Shown: positions 41,783-49,923, counted from the first letter of the stretch. The stretch: 64,000 nt of DNA from Paenibacillus sp. GM2 (GCF_900069005.2 NZ_LN831279.1:2159918-2223917), one strand, 5' to 3'. A program made the numbers and translations. Notes: a model not told the origin generated them from the letters alone.

Positions 41783-42679
41783 CTATTCCTTCCCAGCATC
41801 AAGCGCAAATGAATCGCTTCCCTCTCGTGAGCTACGAACAGATGCTGCTGAAGATTTCTGATTGATAAATTCAGCCGCATGCTGCGACGTCACCGAAGCC
41901 AAGTCTCCTTCCAACCCTGCTCTTATCGAAGCTGTTAGCGCATGTTCCGCCAAATCTATGATGTTCGGATCCTTGCGGATCACCTGAAGCACGGCGTCGC
42001 TCGGCGGATAGGTCGGTATGGCTTCCCGCTGCAAATATGGCTCCACATACTTAAGCGCATAAATGGAGGCCTTATGCAAATAAGCATCTACGATCCCGCT
42101 GGACAACAGCAGAATCTCCTCCTCATTGAGGATCGAGTTCACTACGCCTGGAGCGAGCGATTCAACCCGTTTCTTGGACAGCAGGATGTAATCCTGTCCG
42201 GTCGGGAACTGAATCCGAATATCGACGACATCCTTCTGCTTCAGTTCACCCGGCAGCTGAATAAAACCCATCTCACGATAACGAAGATCGTCAGCAACGG
42301 CCCCTTCCTCAAACAACAAAGAGCCGGTAAGCAGCGTATTGGGGGCGACCGTAATTTTGGGGCTCTTGCCGACGATATCTTCGGAGGCATGTAACCAATC
42401 GCCCGGAACGCTGTTCACGGGTAGAACAATCGACGCCAGATCCTGCCTTGCAATGCGTTCGCCAGCCGGGATTTCCCGCAATAAAGTCCAGCCGGCGACA
42501 ACGTCACCGGAAGCCTGCTTTAAGGCAGATATCTCACCCTCATACTGCTTCATGAGAGATGTCCGCATTTGCTCCAATCGGCTGGAAGCATGGACAGCAT
42601 ACCCTGTGAAGGCAACCCCGACGATGCCTGCACCAACCAAGCCCGCATAAATCAATTGCCTTGTTCGTTTCCTAATCAC
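41783..42679 (-). CDS. CpaB/RcpC-like SAF-domain membrane protein
   Basis: 298 residues. Short cytoplasmic tail, one membrane helix (LIYAGLVGAGIVGVAFTGYAV), then a coiled segment and a SAF domain (about 58-125: VVAGWTLLREIPAGERIARQDLASIVLP, then APNTLLTGSLLF). The rest follows RcpC/CpaB proteins (ELKQKDVVDIRIQFPTG). CpaB proteins are periplasmic or wall-side assembly factors in Tad systems. GTG start at 42679 with GGAGG ten bases upstream; 21 bases after the kinase gene. The Gram-positive context implies an external role between membrane and wall. Confidence 0.82.
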   Translation of the reverse strand: MIRKRTRQLIYAGLVGAGIVGVAFTGYAVHASSRLEQMRTSLMKQYEGEISALKQASGDVVAGWTLLREIPAGERIARQDLASIVLPVNSVPGDWLHASEDIVGKSPKITVAPNTLLTGSLLFEEGAVADDLRYREMGFIQLPGELKQKDVVDIRIQFPTGQDYILLSKKRVESLAPGVVNSILNEEEILLLSSGIVDAYLHKASIYALKYVEPYLQREAIPTYPPSDAVLQVIRKDPNIIDLAEHALTASIRAGLEGDLASVTSQHAAEFINQKSSAASVRSSREGSDSFALDAGKE

Positions 42680-42700
42680 TAGATTCTCACCTCCTCTTGA

Positions 42701-44218
42701 TTACTTCTTGCCCGACAACCAGAATCCGCGTTTGACTGGGCGGATGCCTTGAGGCAACACTTCACTGCATGCCTGCAGCAATGCCATCTCCATCGCCTGT
42801 CCAGGAACAAATGGATTACTTACGGCTGGCAGTGCAAAGACGAGCTTCGTATTCAATAATTTCTGCAGCCTGTTAACGTCTGGTCCCCCCGCAAACGGAA
42901 GGCAGTATACCGGGGATCGTTTGATCTGACCAGAAGCATCGGCGGAGAACAGTTCCATTTCATCTATCCTCCAAGCAACTGCTGAACCTACCAAAATCGC
43001 CAAATCCGCCCTGATAAATTCCTCAAGCAGATCCTTGCGCCTGCTGGAACCCAGATCACAAATAATATAGGTATAGTCCTCCGCAAACAGATCAAGCATC
43101 TCAACCCGCGAGCTGGCCCTTAGATAATCAACGCCTTCAATCCGAGAGCGTCGATGGGGAAGCTGTCTGGAATGTCCCCCCTCCACCCCCAGCCTGTGAA
43201 AAATCCGTTCGAACGCCGTTGCCCGGGAGTCCAGCTCAAGTACAGCGACCCTTCTCGAATATCTGGCCAACGAATGAGCAAGTGAAACCGCTGTATGCGT
43301 CGTTCCGACCCCCGGACCCGCTCCCATCACCGCTATTACAATTGAACGGCCAGAAGCAGCCGCCCCAGCTCCCCCCACCCGCACTCCTCCCCTGACTCCA
43401 GCACTTCCAGCTTGCGAACGTTCGAGCAGCTTGCTTAACGCAGCGCCCGCTTCCTGCGCTGTCTGGAAACGCTCTTCCGGGAGGCTGTGCAGCAATTTCT
43501 CAATCGCAGGAGCAAGCTGAGAAAATCCACGCTTGGCAAGCAGGGTCATGGCCTCTGACGTGCATTCCGTATATTTGCAATGAGTGCCCAAATATAGCAG
43601 TATCGCACCTAAAGAATACAAGTCCGCCCTTCCATCACTCTGCCGGCCCCCGTATTGCTCCGGAGCTGCGAATCCAATCGTCCCCAGCTTGATCGTATCC
43701 TCAAGTCCATCGGGCTTAAATTTGCGGGCGATGCCGAAATCTACAAAGCGGATCTCCCCCTTCCCATCGATCAACAAATTTGAAGGCTTCAGATCGCGAT
43801 GAATAATCGGCGGCTTGCGACTGTGCAAATAATGCAAGCCTTCGCAAATCTGCACTCCAATCCCGATCAGCATTTCCGGCTTGAAGCCTCGGCCCAGCCT
43901 CTGCACATGCTGGTCCAGATGAACCCCAGCGATGTAGTCCATGACAAGATAAGAACGGCCTTCCGAATCACTGGACCAGAAGTCAACGATCCGCGGCAGG
44001 CGATGGTGATTCATCGCGATCAGAAGGGCTGCTTCTTCCTCCAATTGCAGCTCTCTTGGCATATGGGCCGCCATCTCCTTGATTGCCCAAAGCTTCCCTG
44101 AAAGCTTCAAATCCGCAGCCAGATAAACGTGGCTCATGCCGCCCTGTCCGATCAAACGCTCGATCCGGTATCGTCCCGCTATTACATCTCCTTCAGCAAG
44201 CAACGCCATATGCGGCAA
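42701..44218 (-). CDS. Ser/Thr protein kinase fused to a MinD/CpaE-like domain
   Basis: 505 residues, first gene of the Tad-like locus. Residues 1-265 form a Hanks-type kinase: Gly-loop LIGQGGMSHVY, Lys47 in WAIKEM, HRDLKPSN at 140-147, DFG at 160-162 and APEQYGG. A Gly/Ala/Val linker leads to a ParA/MinD/CpaE-like domain (from about 292: IVIAVMGAGPGVGTTHTAV), in which the Walker A lysine is Thr, followed by VAVLELDSRATAFERIFHRLG and YIICDLGSSRRKDLLEEFI. No membrane segment or PASTA domain. TTG at 44218 is chosen because GGAGG is seven bases before it; the ATG at 44209 is 16 bases away. Kinase-CpaE fusion suggests phospho-control of pilus assembly or localisation. Confidence 0.82.
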   Translation of the reverse strand: MPHMALLAEGDVIAGRYRIERLIGQGGMSHVYLAADLKLSGKLWAIKEMAAHMPRELQLEEEAALLIAMNHHRLPRIVDFWSSDSEGRSYLVMDYIAGVHLDQHVQRLGRGFKPEMLIGIGVQICEGLHYLHSRKPPIIHRDLKPSNLLIDGKGEIRFVDFGIARKFKPDGLEDTIKLGTIGFAAPEQYGGRQSDGRADLYSLGAILLYLGTHCKYTECTSEAMTLLAKRGFSQLAPAIEKLLHSLPEERFQTAQEAGAALSKLLERSQAGSAGVRGGVRVGGAGAAASGRSIVIAVMGAGPGVGTTHTAVSLAHSLARYSRRVAVLELDSRATAFERIFHRLGVEGGHSRQLPHRRSRIEGVDYLRASSRVEMLDLFAEDYTYIICDLGSSRRKDLLEEFIRADLAILVGSAVAWRIDEMELFSADASGQIKRSPVYCLPFAGGPDVNRLQKLLNTKLVFALPAVSNPFVPGQAMEMALLQACSEVLPQGIRPVKRGFWLSGKK

Positions 44219-44244
44219 GCAATAACCTCCTTTGCAACACAAAA

Positions 44245-44357
44245 AGGGAAAGCAATCACGTTCAGCTCAGATTAACCGAGACTAAACGGGATGCTTTCCC
44301 TATTGTTATTAATGTATAATTTTGGAATCAGTATAGCACATACTTGCGAGAAATCAA
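44245..44357 (-). promoter_or_regulatory. Tad-like locus promoter and long leader hairpin
   Basis: Minus strand: -35 TTGATT (44352-44357), 16-base spacer, -10 TATACT (44330-44335). About 30 bases into the predicted transcript a long stem forms: AGGGAAAGCA (44292-44301 side) with TGCTTTCCCT (44245-44254), plus inner CGTTTAG/CTGAACG and CTCGG/CTGAG helices. TTTTTGTG follows, then the GGAGG of the kinase gene. This is a terminator-like structure inside a 5' leader, hence a candidate attenuator. No c-di-GMP riboswitch core is seen. Confidence 0.6.
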
Positions 44358-44381
44358 ACTCTTTTTTTGCAGAAAGTCCAA

Positions 44382-44580
44382 AAAGTCCGAAATTGATCCC
44401 AAAGTAATACTGAGAGCTTATTCGAAATCAAATCTTGAATTCAGCCTGACCTAAGCAGATGCTTGCAATGTCATCCTTTGGAAATACCTCAGGTGTTCAC
44501 GAACCCAAACGAACGCTCCGCTCCTCATGCGCTAGCTTCATTCAACCTTGTCGGTGCTAAAAACCGGTCTTGTAAACTCG
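44382..44580 (+). repeat. Copy B of the CTTGAATTC dispersed repeat
   Basis: Begins near AAAAAGTCCG, then TTGATC, CTTGAATTC (44434-44442), CCTAAGCAGATGCTTGC, GGTGTTCACGAACCC, CTCCGCTCCTCA, GCGCTAGCTTCATTCAACC and TCGGTGCTAAAAACCG, ending near TTGTAAACTCG. Together with the leader above it accounts for the 44219-44601 gap. Confidence 0.78.
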
Positions 44581-44601
44581 TACACCAAAAAATTCACGGC
44601 A

Positions 44602-45672
44602 TTAATATTTAATCATATACAGAGTGATTTCATCACGATTATGGAACAGCTGTTTAGCACGCTGGACTTGCATTTGCGCCGCCTCAAACAGGGATATCAC
44701 TTCCTGAATAAGCGCCATGGGCTTCTTGCTCATCAGCTTGACAGTAACCACTGCCGTTCCGCCCGGAACAAGCGCATACAGCAGATCAATGACCATTTTG
44801 GCGGTCTGCTTCGGATTCCAGCTCATGTCGCATACGAGCAAATCGAACTCTCCATCGCGAAATTTAACGCTGTCTGCATTTTTACGGATATGAGTCAGCT
44901 GCGGTGAAGCCAATATCGATGGATGCATTTTTGCCGGATCAACCGCCGTTACCTTGAGACCTCGCTCCAACAGGAACGAAGACCAGCCCCCTGGAGCTGC
45001 CCCGATATCAAGCGCTTCATGAAAAGCTGAAAAGTTAATATCGAAAACCGCTTCTGCTTCCAGCAGCTTGAACTTCGCCCGTGAAATCTGCCCTTCCTCG
45101 CGCTGGAAGCGAATCGCTCCGCCATTCCAGTCCGATAAATTCTGCTGCGGCGTTGAGATTCCCGCCAGGACCTGATCCTTGCTGATGAATACAGATATGA
45201 TCCAATCCGCATCCCTCACCACAAACTCAGCTCCAAGTTCATCCAATCGCGTCTGAAGCATGTCTTTGAGCGACACCGCACTCCCCTGCCATAATGCACT
45301 CTCGGCTTTCCGGGGCTGAATAGCGACCTTTGCTCCTGTTAACCGCTCATCCTCTAAAAGGTATTGAACAAGATCATTTTCCCAGGCTTGGTCTGAATTC
45401 TCTTCGTTCATCATCCATTGCCAGCCTACCGGAAACATATGACGCAAAAATAACGGCTGCACGGCTGCAAACTGGCGCTCAATTTGTTGTGGCTCTTGGG
45501 GCAGAGTGACCAGCAGAACTTCTCCTGGGACAAGTACAGCACTCTTAACCGAACCAAATAATCTGCGCAGCTCCTCTTGTGCATACGGAGCGAATCCATG
45601 ATTCGCTGTACACACATATCGCGCCGATGTGATGGTCTGCGCCTCATCTGTATTATCTATATGAATATTCAA
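44602..45672 (-). CDS. RlmM/FtsJ-like SAM-dependent rRNA methyltransferase
   Basis: 356 residues. The SAM-binding DIGAAPGGWSSFLLERG, acidic VTAVDPAKM and catalytic-type LLVCDMSWNPKQTAKMV and VTVKLMSKK fit the FtsJ/RlmM group, which 2'-O-methylates 23S rRNA. The N-terminal half (YVCTANHGFAPYAQEELRRLFG) resembles a THUMP-like RNA-binding domain. Of two in-frame TTG codons, 45672 is preferred because GAGAGG abuts the first one at 45681. Lies just after a cPP-receiver gene on the same strand. The exact target nucleotide is not shown by the sequence. Confidence 0.82.
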   Translation of the reverse strand: MNIHIDNTDEAQTITSARYVCTANHGFAPYAQEELRRLFGSVKSAVLVPGEVLLVTLPQEPQQIERQFAAVQPLFLRHMFPVGWQWMMNEENSDQAWENDLVQYLLEDERLTGAKVAIQPRKAESALWQGSAVSLKDMLQTRLDELGAEFVVRDADWIISVFISKDQVLAGISTPQQNLSDWNGGAIRFQREEGQISRAKFKLLEAEAVFDINFSAFHEALDIGAAPGGWSSFLLERGLKVTAVDPAKMHPSILASPQLTHIRKNADSVKFRDGEFDLLVCDMSWNPKQTAKMVIDLLYALVPGGTAVVTVKLMSKKPMALIQEVISLFEAAQMQVQRAKQLFHNRDEITLYMIKY

Positions 45673-45687
45673 GTTGTGCAACCTCTC

Positions 45688-46041
45688 TTACTTTCCAGCA
45701 CGCTGTTCTTCCTGACGCGCAATAGCATCCAGTCGCTCGAACGGAATCGGGCAGTTATGCAGCACGACGTGCTCCGGTTTATTTTGATATAAAATTTCGT
45801 ACATGCTCTTCTTACCGCACATGCTTGAAGTGTGTAAATAGATTTCACGGGGATACAGGCCTTCCCTGGCAATCGCAACCGCCACTTCGGTACCTGTTTT
45901 CTCGTCCGGGCCCATATCATGGTCCAGCGATAAAATATCAACTTCAGTCAATCGCAGCAGCTCAATGCACTCCTCCACCGAGCGAGCTAATGTAAACCCT
46001 TTTGGACATCGTCGAAAATCGTCCATATATACATGAATCAC
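45688..46041 (-). CDS. Cyclic-phosphate-processing receiver domain protein
   Basis: 117 residues. MIHVYMDDFRRCPKGFTLARSVEECIELL and VDILSLDHDMG fit the single-domain cPP-REC family, which resembles receivers but is proposed to act on cyclic-phosphate RNA or nucleotide ends rather than in phosphorelays. The acidic MDD and SLDHD groups are kept. GTG start with AAAGGAAG. It is 15 bases before the RlmM-like gene, and 31 bases after nfo, suggesting an operon of nucleic-acid enzymes. Confidence 0.78.
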   Translation of the reverse strand: MIHVYMDDFRRCPKGFTLARSVEECIELLRLTEVDILSLDHDMGPDEKTGTEVAVAIAREGLYPREIYLHTSSMCGKKSMYEILYQNKPEHVVLHNCPIPFERLDAIARQEEQRAGK

Positions 46042-46072
46042 GTTATTCTTCCTTTCCGCTGTTATTCCAGCA

Positions 46073-46927
46073 CTAACTCTCGGCCCACCGCCTTATCAGC
46101 TCCATATCCTCTCTATACGTTCCATCCGCTCCAGTAGCGGTCTCTAAAATAAACGGTACATGCCGGATGGCATCCATCTGCAGCAACCGTCTGAAACCTG
46201 ATTCTCCTATAAATCCTTGCCCGACTCTGGCATGGCGGTCCTTCCGAGAATGAAGCGGGTACCTGGAATCATTCAGATGAACGACCGAGAGAGCTTCCCA
46301 GTATCCAAGCCGCTGAGCCTTAGCCGCAAATTCATCATCTTTCTCCCCCATCCACATTCCCGCAGCAAAGGCGTGACAGGTATCAAGACAGAACCCAATC
46401 TGCTCGGGAGAATCACATAGCTTGCGAATCTGAACCATCTCTTCCAGCGTCATTCCCATGTCCCCATGGTCCCCCGCCTGGTTCTCGATGAGCAGCTTGG
46501 CCTGGCCTGGCCAATTTGCAAGCACTTTATTTATACATTGTATAATATTTTGATAATTTTGTAAGGGGTTTCCAGCCTTATTTGTGCCAAAATGAACTAC
46601 TATTCCGATAGAACCGCAGGCTTCAGCGATCTCCAGATCGTTCCGCAGCGATTCCGCCACCCTTTGAAATAGTCCGTCTCCGTTGCCCGGGTCAGCCGCC
46701 AAATTGCTCGGGTAGGGCGTGTGGGCCACGGACACAATATGATTTGTGAGACAAAGCTGGCGGCAAGCCTCAGCATCTCGTGCATCGAAAGACTTGACCG
46801 ACAGACCCCTTGGATTTTTGGGAAAATACTGAAAAGCCCCTGCTCCCATCTGCAGCGCTGTCTTTGCAGCACCGGAGTATCCGTAACGAATGCTGAAATG
46901 TCCGCCTACTTTAATCTCATCGATCAT
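46073..46927 (-). CDS. nfo: Endonuclease IV (AP endonuclease, Nfo family)
   Basis: 284 residues. A TIM-barrel AP endonuclease cutting 5' of abasic sites in base excision repair. Zinc ligands are visible: His in VGGHFSI, HTPYPSNLA, VVHFGTN, LLIENQAG, GFCLDTCHAFAAG, VHLNDSR and KDRHARVG. The start at 46927 lies inside the upstream glycosylase gene (11-base overlap) with only a weak ribosome site, so translation is probably coupled. The glycosylase makes abasic sites and this enzyme processes them. Confidence 0.92.
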   Translation of the reverse strand: MIDEIKVGGHFSIRYGYSGAAKTALQMGAGAFQYFPKNPRGLSVKSFDARDAEACRQLCLTNHIVSVAHTPYPSNLAADPGNGDGLFQRVAESLRNDLEIAEACGSIGIVVHFGTNKAGNPLQNYQNIIQCINKVLANWPGQAKLLIENQAGDHGDMGMTLEEMVQIRKLCDSPEQIGFCLDTCHAFAAGMWMGEKDDEFAAKAQRLGYWEALSVVHLNDSRYPLHSRKDRHARVGQGFIGESGFRRLLQMDAIRHVPFILETATGADGTYREDMELIRRWAES

Positions 46928-47735
46928 GCTGACAACCCGGGCTGTAGAACACTTTACGCCCGCCCATTTCTGTCTTTACGATCTGATCTCCGCAGCGGGA
47001 ACAAGTCTCCCCGCCCCGATCGTATACCTCACAGATATCATTGGAACCGCCTGTCAAGGTATCCCCCTTAAATACGGGCATTTCCATATAACCTCCGGCT
47101 TCAGTCGCCTTAACCAACACCTCACACATCGCATGGTACAGACGCGAGAAATCTGCTGTATCAAAGTTTTGCAGCTTGGCTGACGGCCGCAGTCCAGCCG
47201 CAAATGCGATTTCATCCGCATAACAGTTACCGATCCCCGCGATAATATCCTGATTCACCAAAGCGGTCTTCAGACTGCTGCGACGATGCTGTAGAAGGCT
47301 GATAAATTTCTCTTCGTTCATTCTCCGTCCGAGTGGCTCCGGTCCCAGATGAGCCAGCGCTTCTTCCGCTTCCTTGGCACTGAGGATATGTAGATACCCC
47401 AGCCTTAATCCCATGAAATATAGCACAAGGTCAGGGCCGAAGGTAATCTCTATCTGGGTAGTCCGCTTCGGACGATCCTCGAATGAGCCCAGATACATCA
47501 GTCCGCCAAGCATCAGATGCAGCAGCAGACGACGTCCGTTGTCCAGATGGAACAAGAGATGTTTCCCGCGCCGCTCCACAAACACGACTTGTCTGCCCAG
47601 CAGCCCGGAGCGGAAAGCCTCCGCCTCTACGTTAATCGATTTCTCACGGTTAACCGTCACGGCAGTGATCGATAAGTCTAAGATATGCTGTGATAGTTGT
47701 ACTTTATAATTTTCCATTTCCGGCAGTTCCGGCAT
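46917..47735 (-). CDS. Fpg/Nei-family DNA glycosylase, variant of MutM
   Basis: 272 residues. N-terminal MPELPEMENYK supplies the catalytic Pro2/Glu3, but with ME where MutM normally has VE. Helix-two-turn-helix region GIGNCYADEIAFAAGLRPSAK (Asn/Tyr motif kept). C-terminal zinc finger with CSRCGDQI and FYSPGCQ. The finger ends in GCQHDR rather than the usual MutM QR-type tail; the family otherwise fits. It probably removes oxidised bases, likely alongside a canonical MutM elsewhere. GGGA precedes the ATG. Overlaps nfo. Confidence 0.88.
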   Translation of the reverse strand: MPELPEMENYKVQLSQHILDLSITAVTVNREKSINVEAEAFRSGLLGRQVVFVERRGKHLLFHLDNGRRLLLHLMLGGLMYLGSFEDRPKRTTQIEITFGPDLVLYFMGLRLGYLHILSAKEAEEALAHLGPEPLGRRMNEEKFISLLQHRRSSLKTALVNQDIIAGIGNCYADEIAFAAGLRPSAKLQNFDTADFSRLYHAMCEVLVKATEAGGYMEMPVFKGDTLTGGSNDICEVYDRGGETCSRCGDQIVKTEMGGRKVFYSPGCQHDR

Positions 47736-47819
47736 GGCTCATCTTCCCTTCATTCTTATGTTTAGAGGTGGTTCAGAGAATCCACTTGTGACTACAAGGT
47801 CAAATCGGTAGGCCTCCTC

Positions 47820-47848
47820 GACAGCGAATCTTGAATTCGCTTTGGCCC
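47820..47848. repeat. Possible fragment of the CTTGAATTC repeat
   Basis: GAATCTTGAATTCGCTTTGGCCC at 47826-47848 matches the centre of copies A and B (ATCTTGAATTCATTTGGTCC) but the flanks do not extend. It touches the yutF stop codon. Short, so chance similarity cannot be excluded. Confidence 0.4.
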
Positions 47849-48658
47849 TTAAAAGCCCCTTCCGCACACCAACTTGCGAACCTCATCGAGGTCACCACAG
47901 ATCACATCGGGCTGAATCCCTGTTCCGGCAACATACTGTTCCAGATTTTGCTCTGTGGTTACACCAGTCAGCACCAGTATCGTACCGCAGCCGGCATTGA
48001 CCCCGGCCGATATATCTGTCAGCATATTATCGCCAATGACTGCGACCTCTTTATTGCGGAGGCCCAGCCGATCGATTGCGAATTTCATCAAAATTCCCGA
48101 CGGCTTGCCGATCACGATCGGTTCGACACCCGATGCCGCCTTAATCGCCGCAGCGATAGTACCTGCTCCTGGCATCAGTCCATCCTGTGCTGGCAACTGC
48201 AGGTCGGGATTAGTCAGCACATAACGCGCACCGCTCGCGATCGTCCGAGCCGCCTTCGTTAATTTCTCATATGTAAAAGAACGATCAATTCCCTGAATCA
48301 CTACATCAGGATGCTGCTCATCACACGTGATTCCCGCTTCACGCAAAGCCTCCAGCAATCCATTCTCTCCAATCGGGGCTACTTTACTGCCCGGGTATTG
48401 CTCAGCTACGTACTGTGCCGCAGCTACGGCCGAAGTGCATACATGTTCTTCGTCGGCAGGGATTCCCAATTGCTGTAAATGAGCTGCAACTTCTGCCGGT
48501 GTCCGTGAAGAATTGTTCGTTACGAACAGATAAGGGATATCAGCAGCCTGGAGATCTGATATCAATCGATCCGCTCCAAGTATCATACGGTTTCCATGAT
48601 ATAAAGTTCCATCTAAATCTATAAGATAAGCCTTCCAGCCGGCTGTTAATTTGCTCAT
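47849..48658 (-). CDS. yutF: HAD-superfamily IIA sugar-phosphatase-like protein
   Basis: 269 residues. HAD motifs: DLDGTLYHGNR (nucleophile Asp), FVTNNSSRT (Thr/Ser motif), KPSGILMKFAIDRLG (Lys) and GDNMLTDISAGVNAG (acidic). The cap and the lengths match NagD/AraL-type subfamily IIA and Bacillus YutF. The ATG at 48658 has GGAGG upstream; an upstream extension to 48739 is not needed. Cytosolic phosphatase; the physiological substrate is unsettled for the family. Confidence 0.88.
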   Translation of the reverse strand: MSKLTAGWKAYLIDLDGTLYHGNRMILGADRLISDLQAADIPYLFVTNNSSRTPAEVAAHLQQLGIPADEEHVCTSAVAAAQYVAEQYPGSKVAPIGENGLLEALREAGITCDEQHPDVVIQGIDRSFTYEKLTKAARTIASGARYVLTNPDLQLPAQDGLMPGAGTIAAAIKAASGVEPIVIGKPSGILMKFAIDRLGLRNKEVAVIGDNMLTDISAGVNAGCGTILVLTGVTTEQNLEQYVAGTGIQPDVICGDLDEVRKLVCGRGF

Positions 48659-48901
48659 CGTTTTACCCTCCTCTGTATCAAATATCATTGTACATGGAAA
48701 ACAAAAGGACAAGCAAATTTCCGAACAATTCGCTGTCAAAATAAACAGTAAATGGGATGTACCCCTGTCAAACTACCGTGTTATCCCGTCTGGCCGCGTC
48801 GAACAAAATCGAAGTGGAACTATCCCGTTTCCCGGATTTAGCAAACTTTGCAATCGCCTGTCAAATCCTGCGCTTTCCCGGAAAATAATTCATCAAGGCT
48901 A

Positions 48902-49852
48902 TTATTTCCCACCCTGTTCTTCCTCACCAGCTCGTGCTACCGGGTACGTCACATGCTCTCTTGCCAGTTCGGTATTTGCGAAGGTATGCTTCGCTTCAAC
49001 AAGCAAACGGTGGAGCTGTTCCTCGGATTTATACCTTGAACTGAAATGCGTAAGATAGAGCTGCTTTGCGCCTGCGGCTTTCGCCGCTTTAGCAGCCTGC
49101 TTTGCGGTGCTATGATGATAATCATGGGCTGTCTGCGCCAATTCATCGAGAAAAGTGGATTCATGAACCAAAACATCGGCTCCCTCTGACAGACGGATCA
49201 CAGCCTGACAAGGGCGCGTATCTCCAAGGATCGTGACGATTCTGCCTTGCTTAGGTTTGCCCAGCACTTCATCCGGCGTTATGATAACACCATCTGGGGC
49301 CTCCACGCTTTCCCCCCGTTTCAGCTTGCCATATAGCGGACCTGGCTTGATCCCGTGACTGGCAAGTATTACAGAATCAAGCTTGCCCGGGAGGTCCCTC
49401 TCGATGACCCGATAGCCATAGCTTGCAATCCGGTGGTCCAGCAGTTCGGACTCGATGCAAAAGGTCTCATCCTCAAAGATTGTCCCACCTTCATGTTCAA
49501 CGATATCAAGTCGATAGTCGATTCTTGATTCGCTAATATTCAGGGAGGTCGTTATATATTGCTTTAGCCCCGGCGGACCATATAGGGTCAACGGTGTATT
49601 TCCTCCCTGATAGGCCCTGCTCGAGACCAGCCCTGGCAGCCCGAACAGATGATCACCATGAAGATGCGTAATGAAGATCTTCTCCAACTTGCTAAGCTTG
49701 AGGGGCGAGCGAAGTATTTGATGCTGGGTCCCCTCTCCGCAATCAAATAACCAGAAGCTGCGCCGTTCATCAAACAGGCGGAGCGCCAGCGATGTTACAT
49801 TGCGCTCCAATGACGGAACCCCGGCATTTGTGCCCATGAAATATAATTCCAT
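48902..49852 (-). CDS. rnz: Ribonuclease Z
   Basis: 316 residues. Metallo-beta-lactamase-fold endonuclease that trims the 3' ends of tRNA precursors. The metal-binding signature THLHGDH is near residues 62-68, with DCGEGTQHQI before it, GDTRP and VHESTF after it, and the C-terminal His in LTHFSSRY. A flexible-arm region (about 155-205) is of the long bacterial type. ATG with AAGGAGG upstream. The length is normal; the tail EEEQGGK is short and acidic. Confidence 0.95.
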   Translation of the reverse strand: MELYFMGTNAGVPSLERNVTSLALRLFDERRSFWLFDCGEGTQHQILRSPLKLSKLEKIFITHLHGDHLFGLPGLVSSRAYQGGNTPLTLYGPPGLKQYITTSLNISESRIDYRLDIVEHEGGTIFEDETFCIESELLDHRIASYGYRVIERDLPGKLDSVILASHGIKPGPLYGKLKRGESVEAPDGVIITPDEVLGKPKQGRIVTILGDTRPCQAVIRLSEGADVLVHESTFLDELAQTAHDYHHSTAKQAAKAAKAAGAKQLYLTHFSSRYKSEEQLHRLLVEAKHTFANTELAREHVTYPVARAGEEEQGGK

Positions 49853-49892
49853 GAATCTAACCTCCTTAAGGCTTATAGCCCTTCAAATTGCC

Positions 49893-49923
49893 CGAGAACC
49901 CTCCGTAAACCGGAGGGTTCTCG
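49893..49923 (-). terminator. Perfect 13-bp hairpin downstream of metH
   Basis: CGAGAACCCTCCG (49893-49905) and CGGAGGGTTCTCG (49911-49923) with a TAAAC loop, directly after the metH stop. Neither strand has a strong T-run, so it may be a weak terminator or a 3' stabilising stem. Confidence 0.55.

Noticed and set aside
44245-44301. c-di-GMP riboswitch in front of the Tad-like locus
   Set aside because: The stem is present but the conserved GEMM core and tetraloop-receptor sequences are not.
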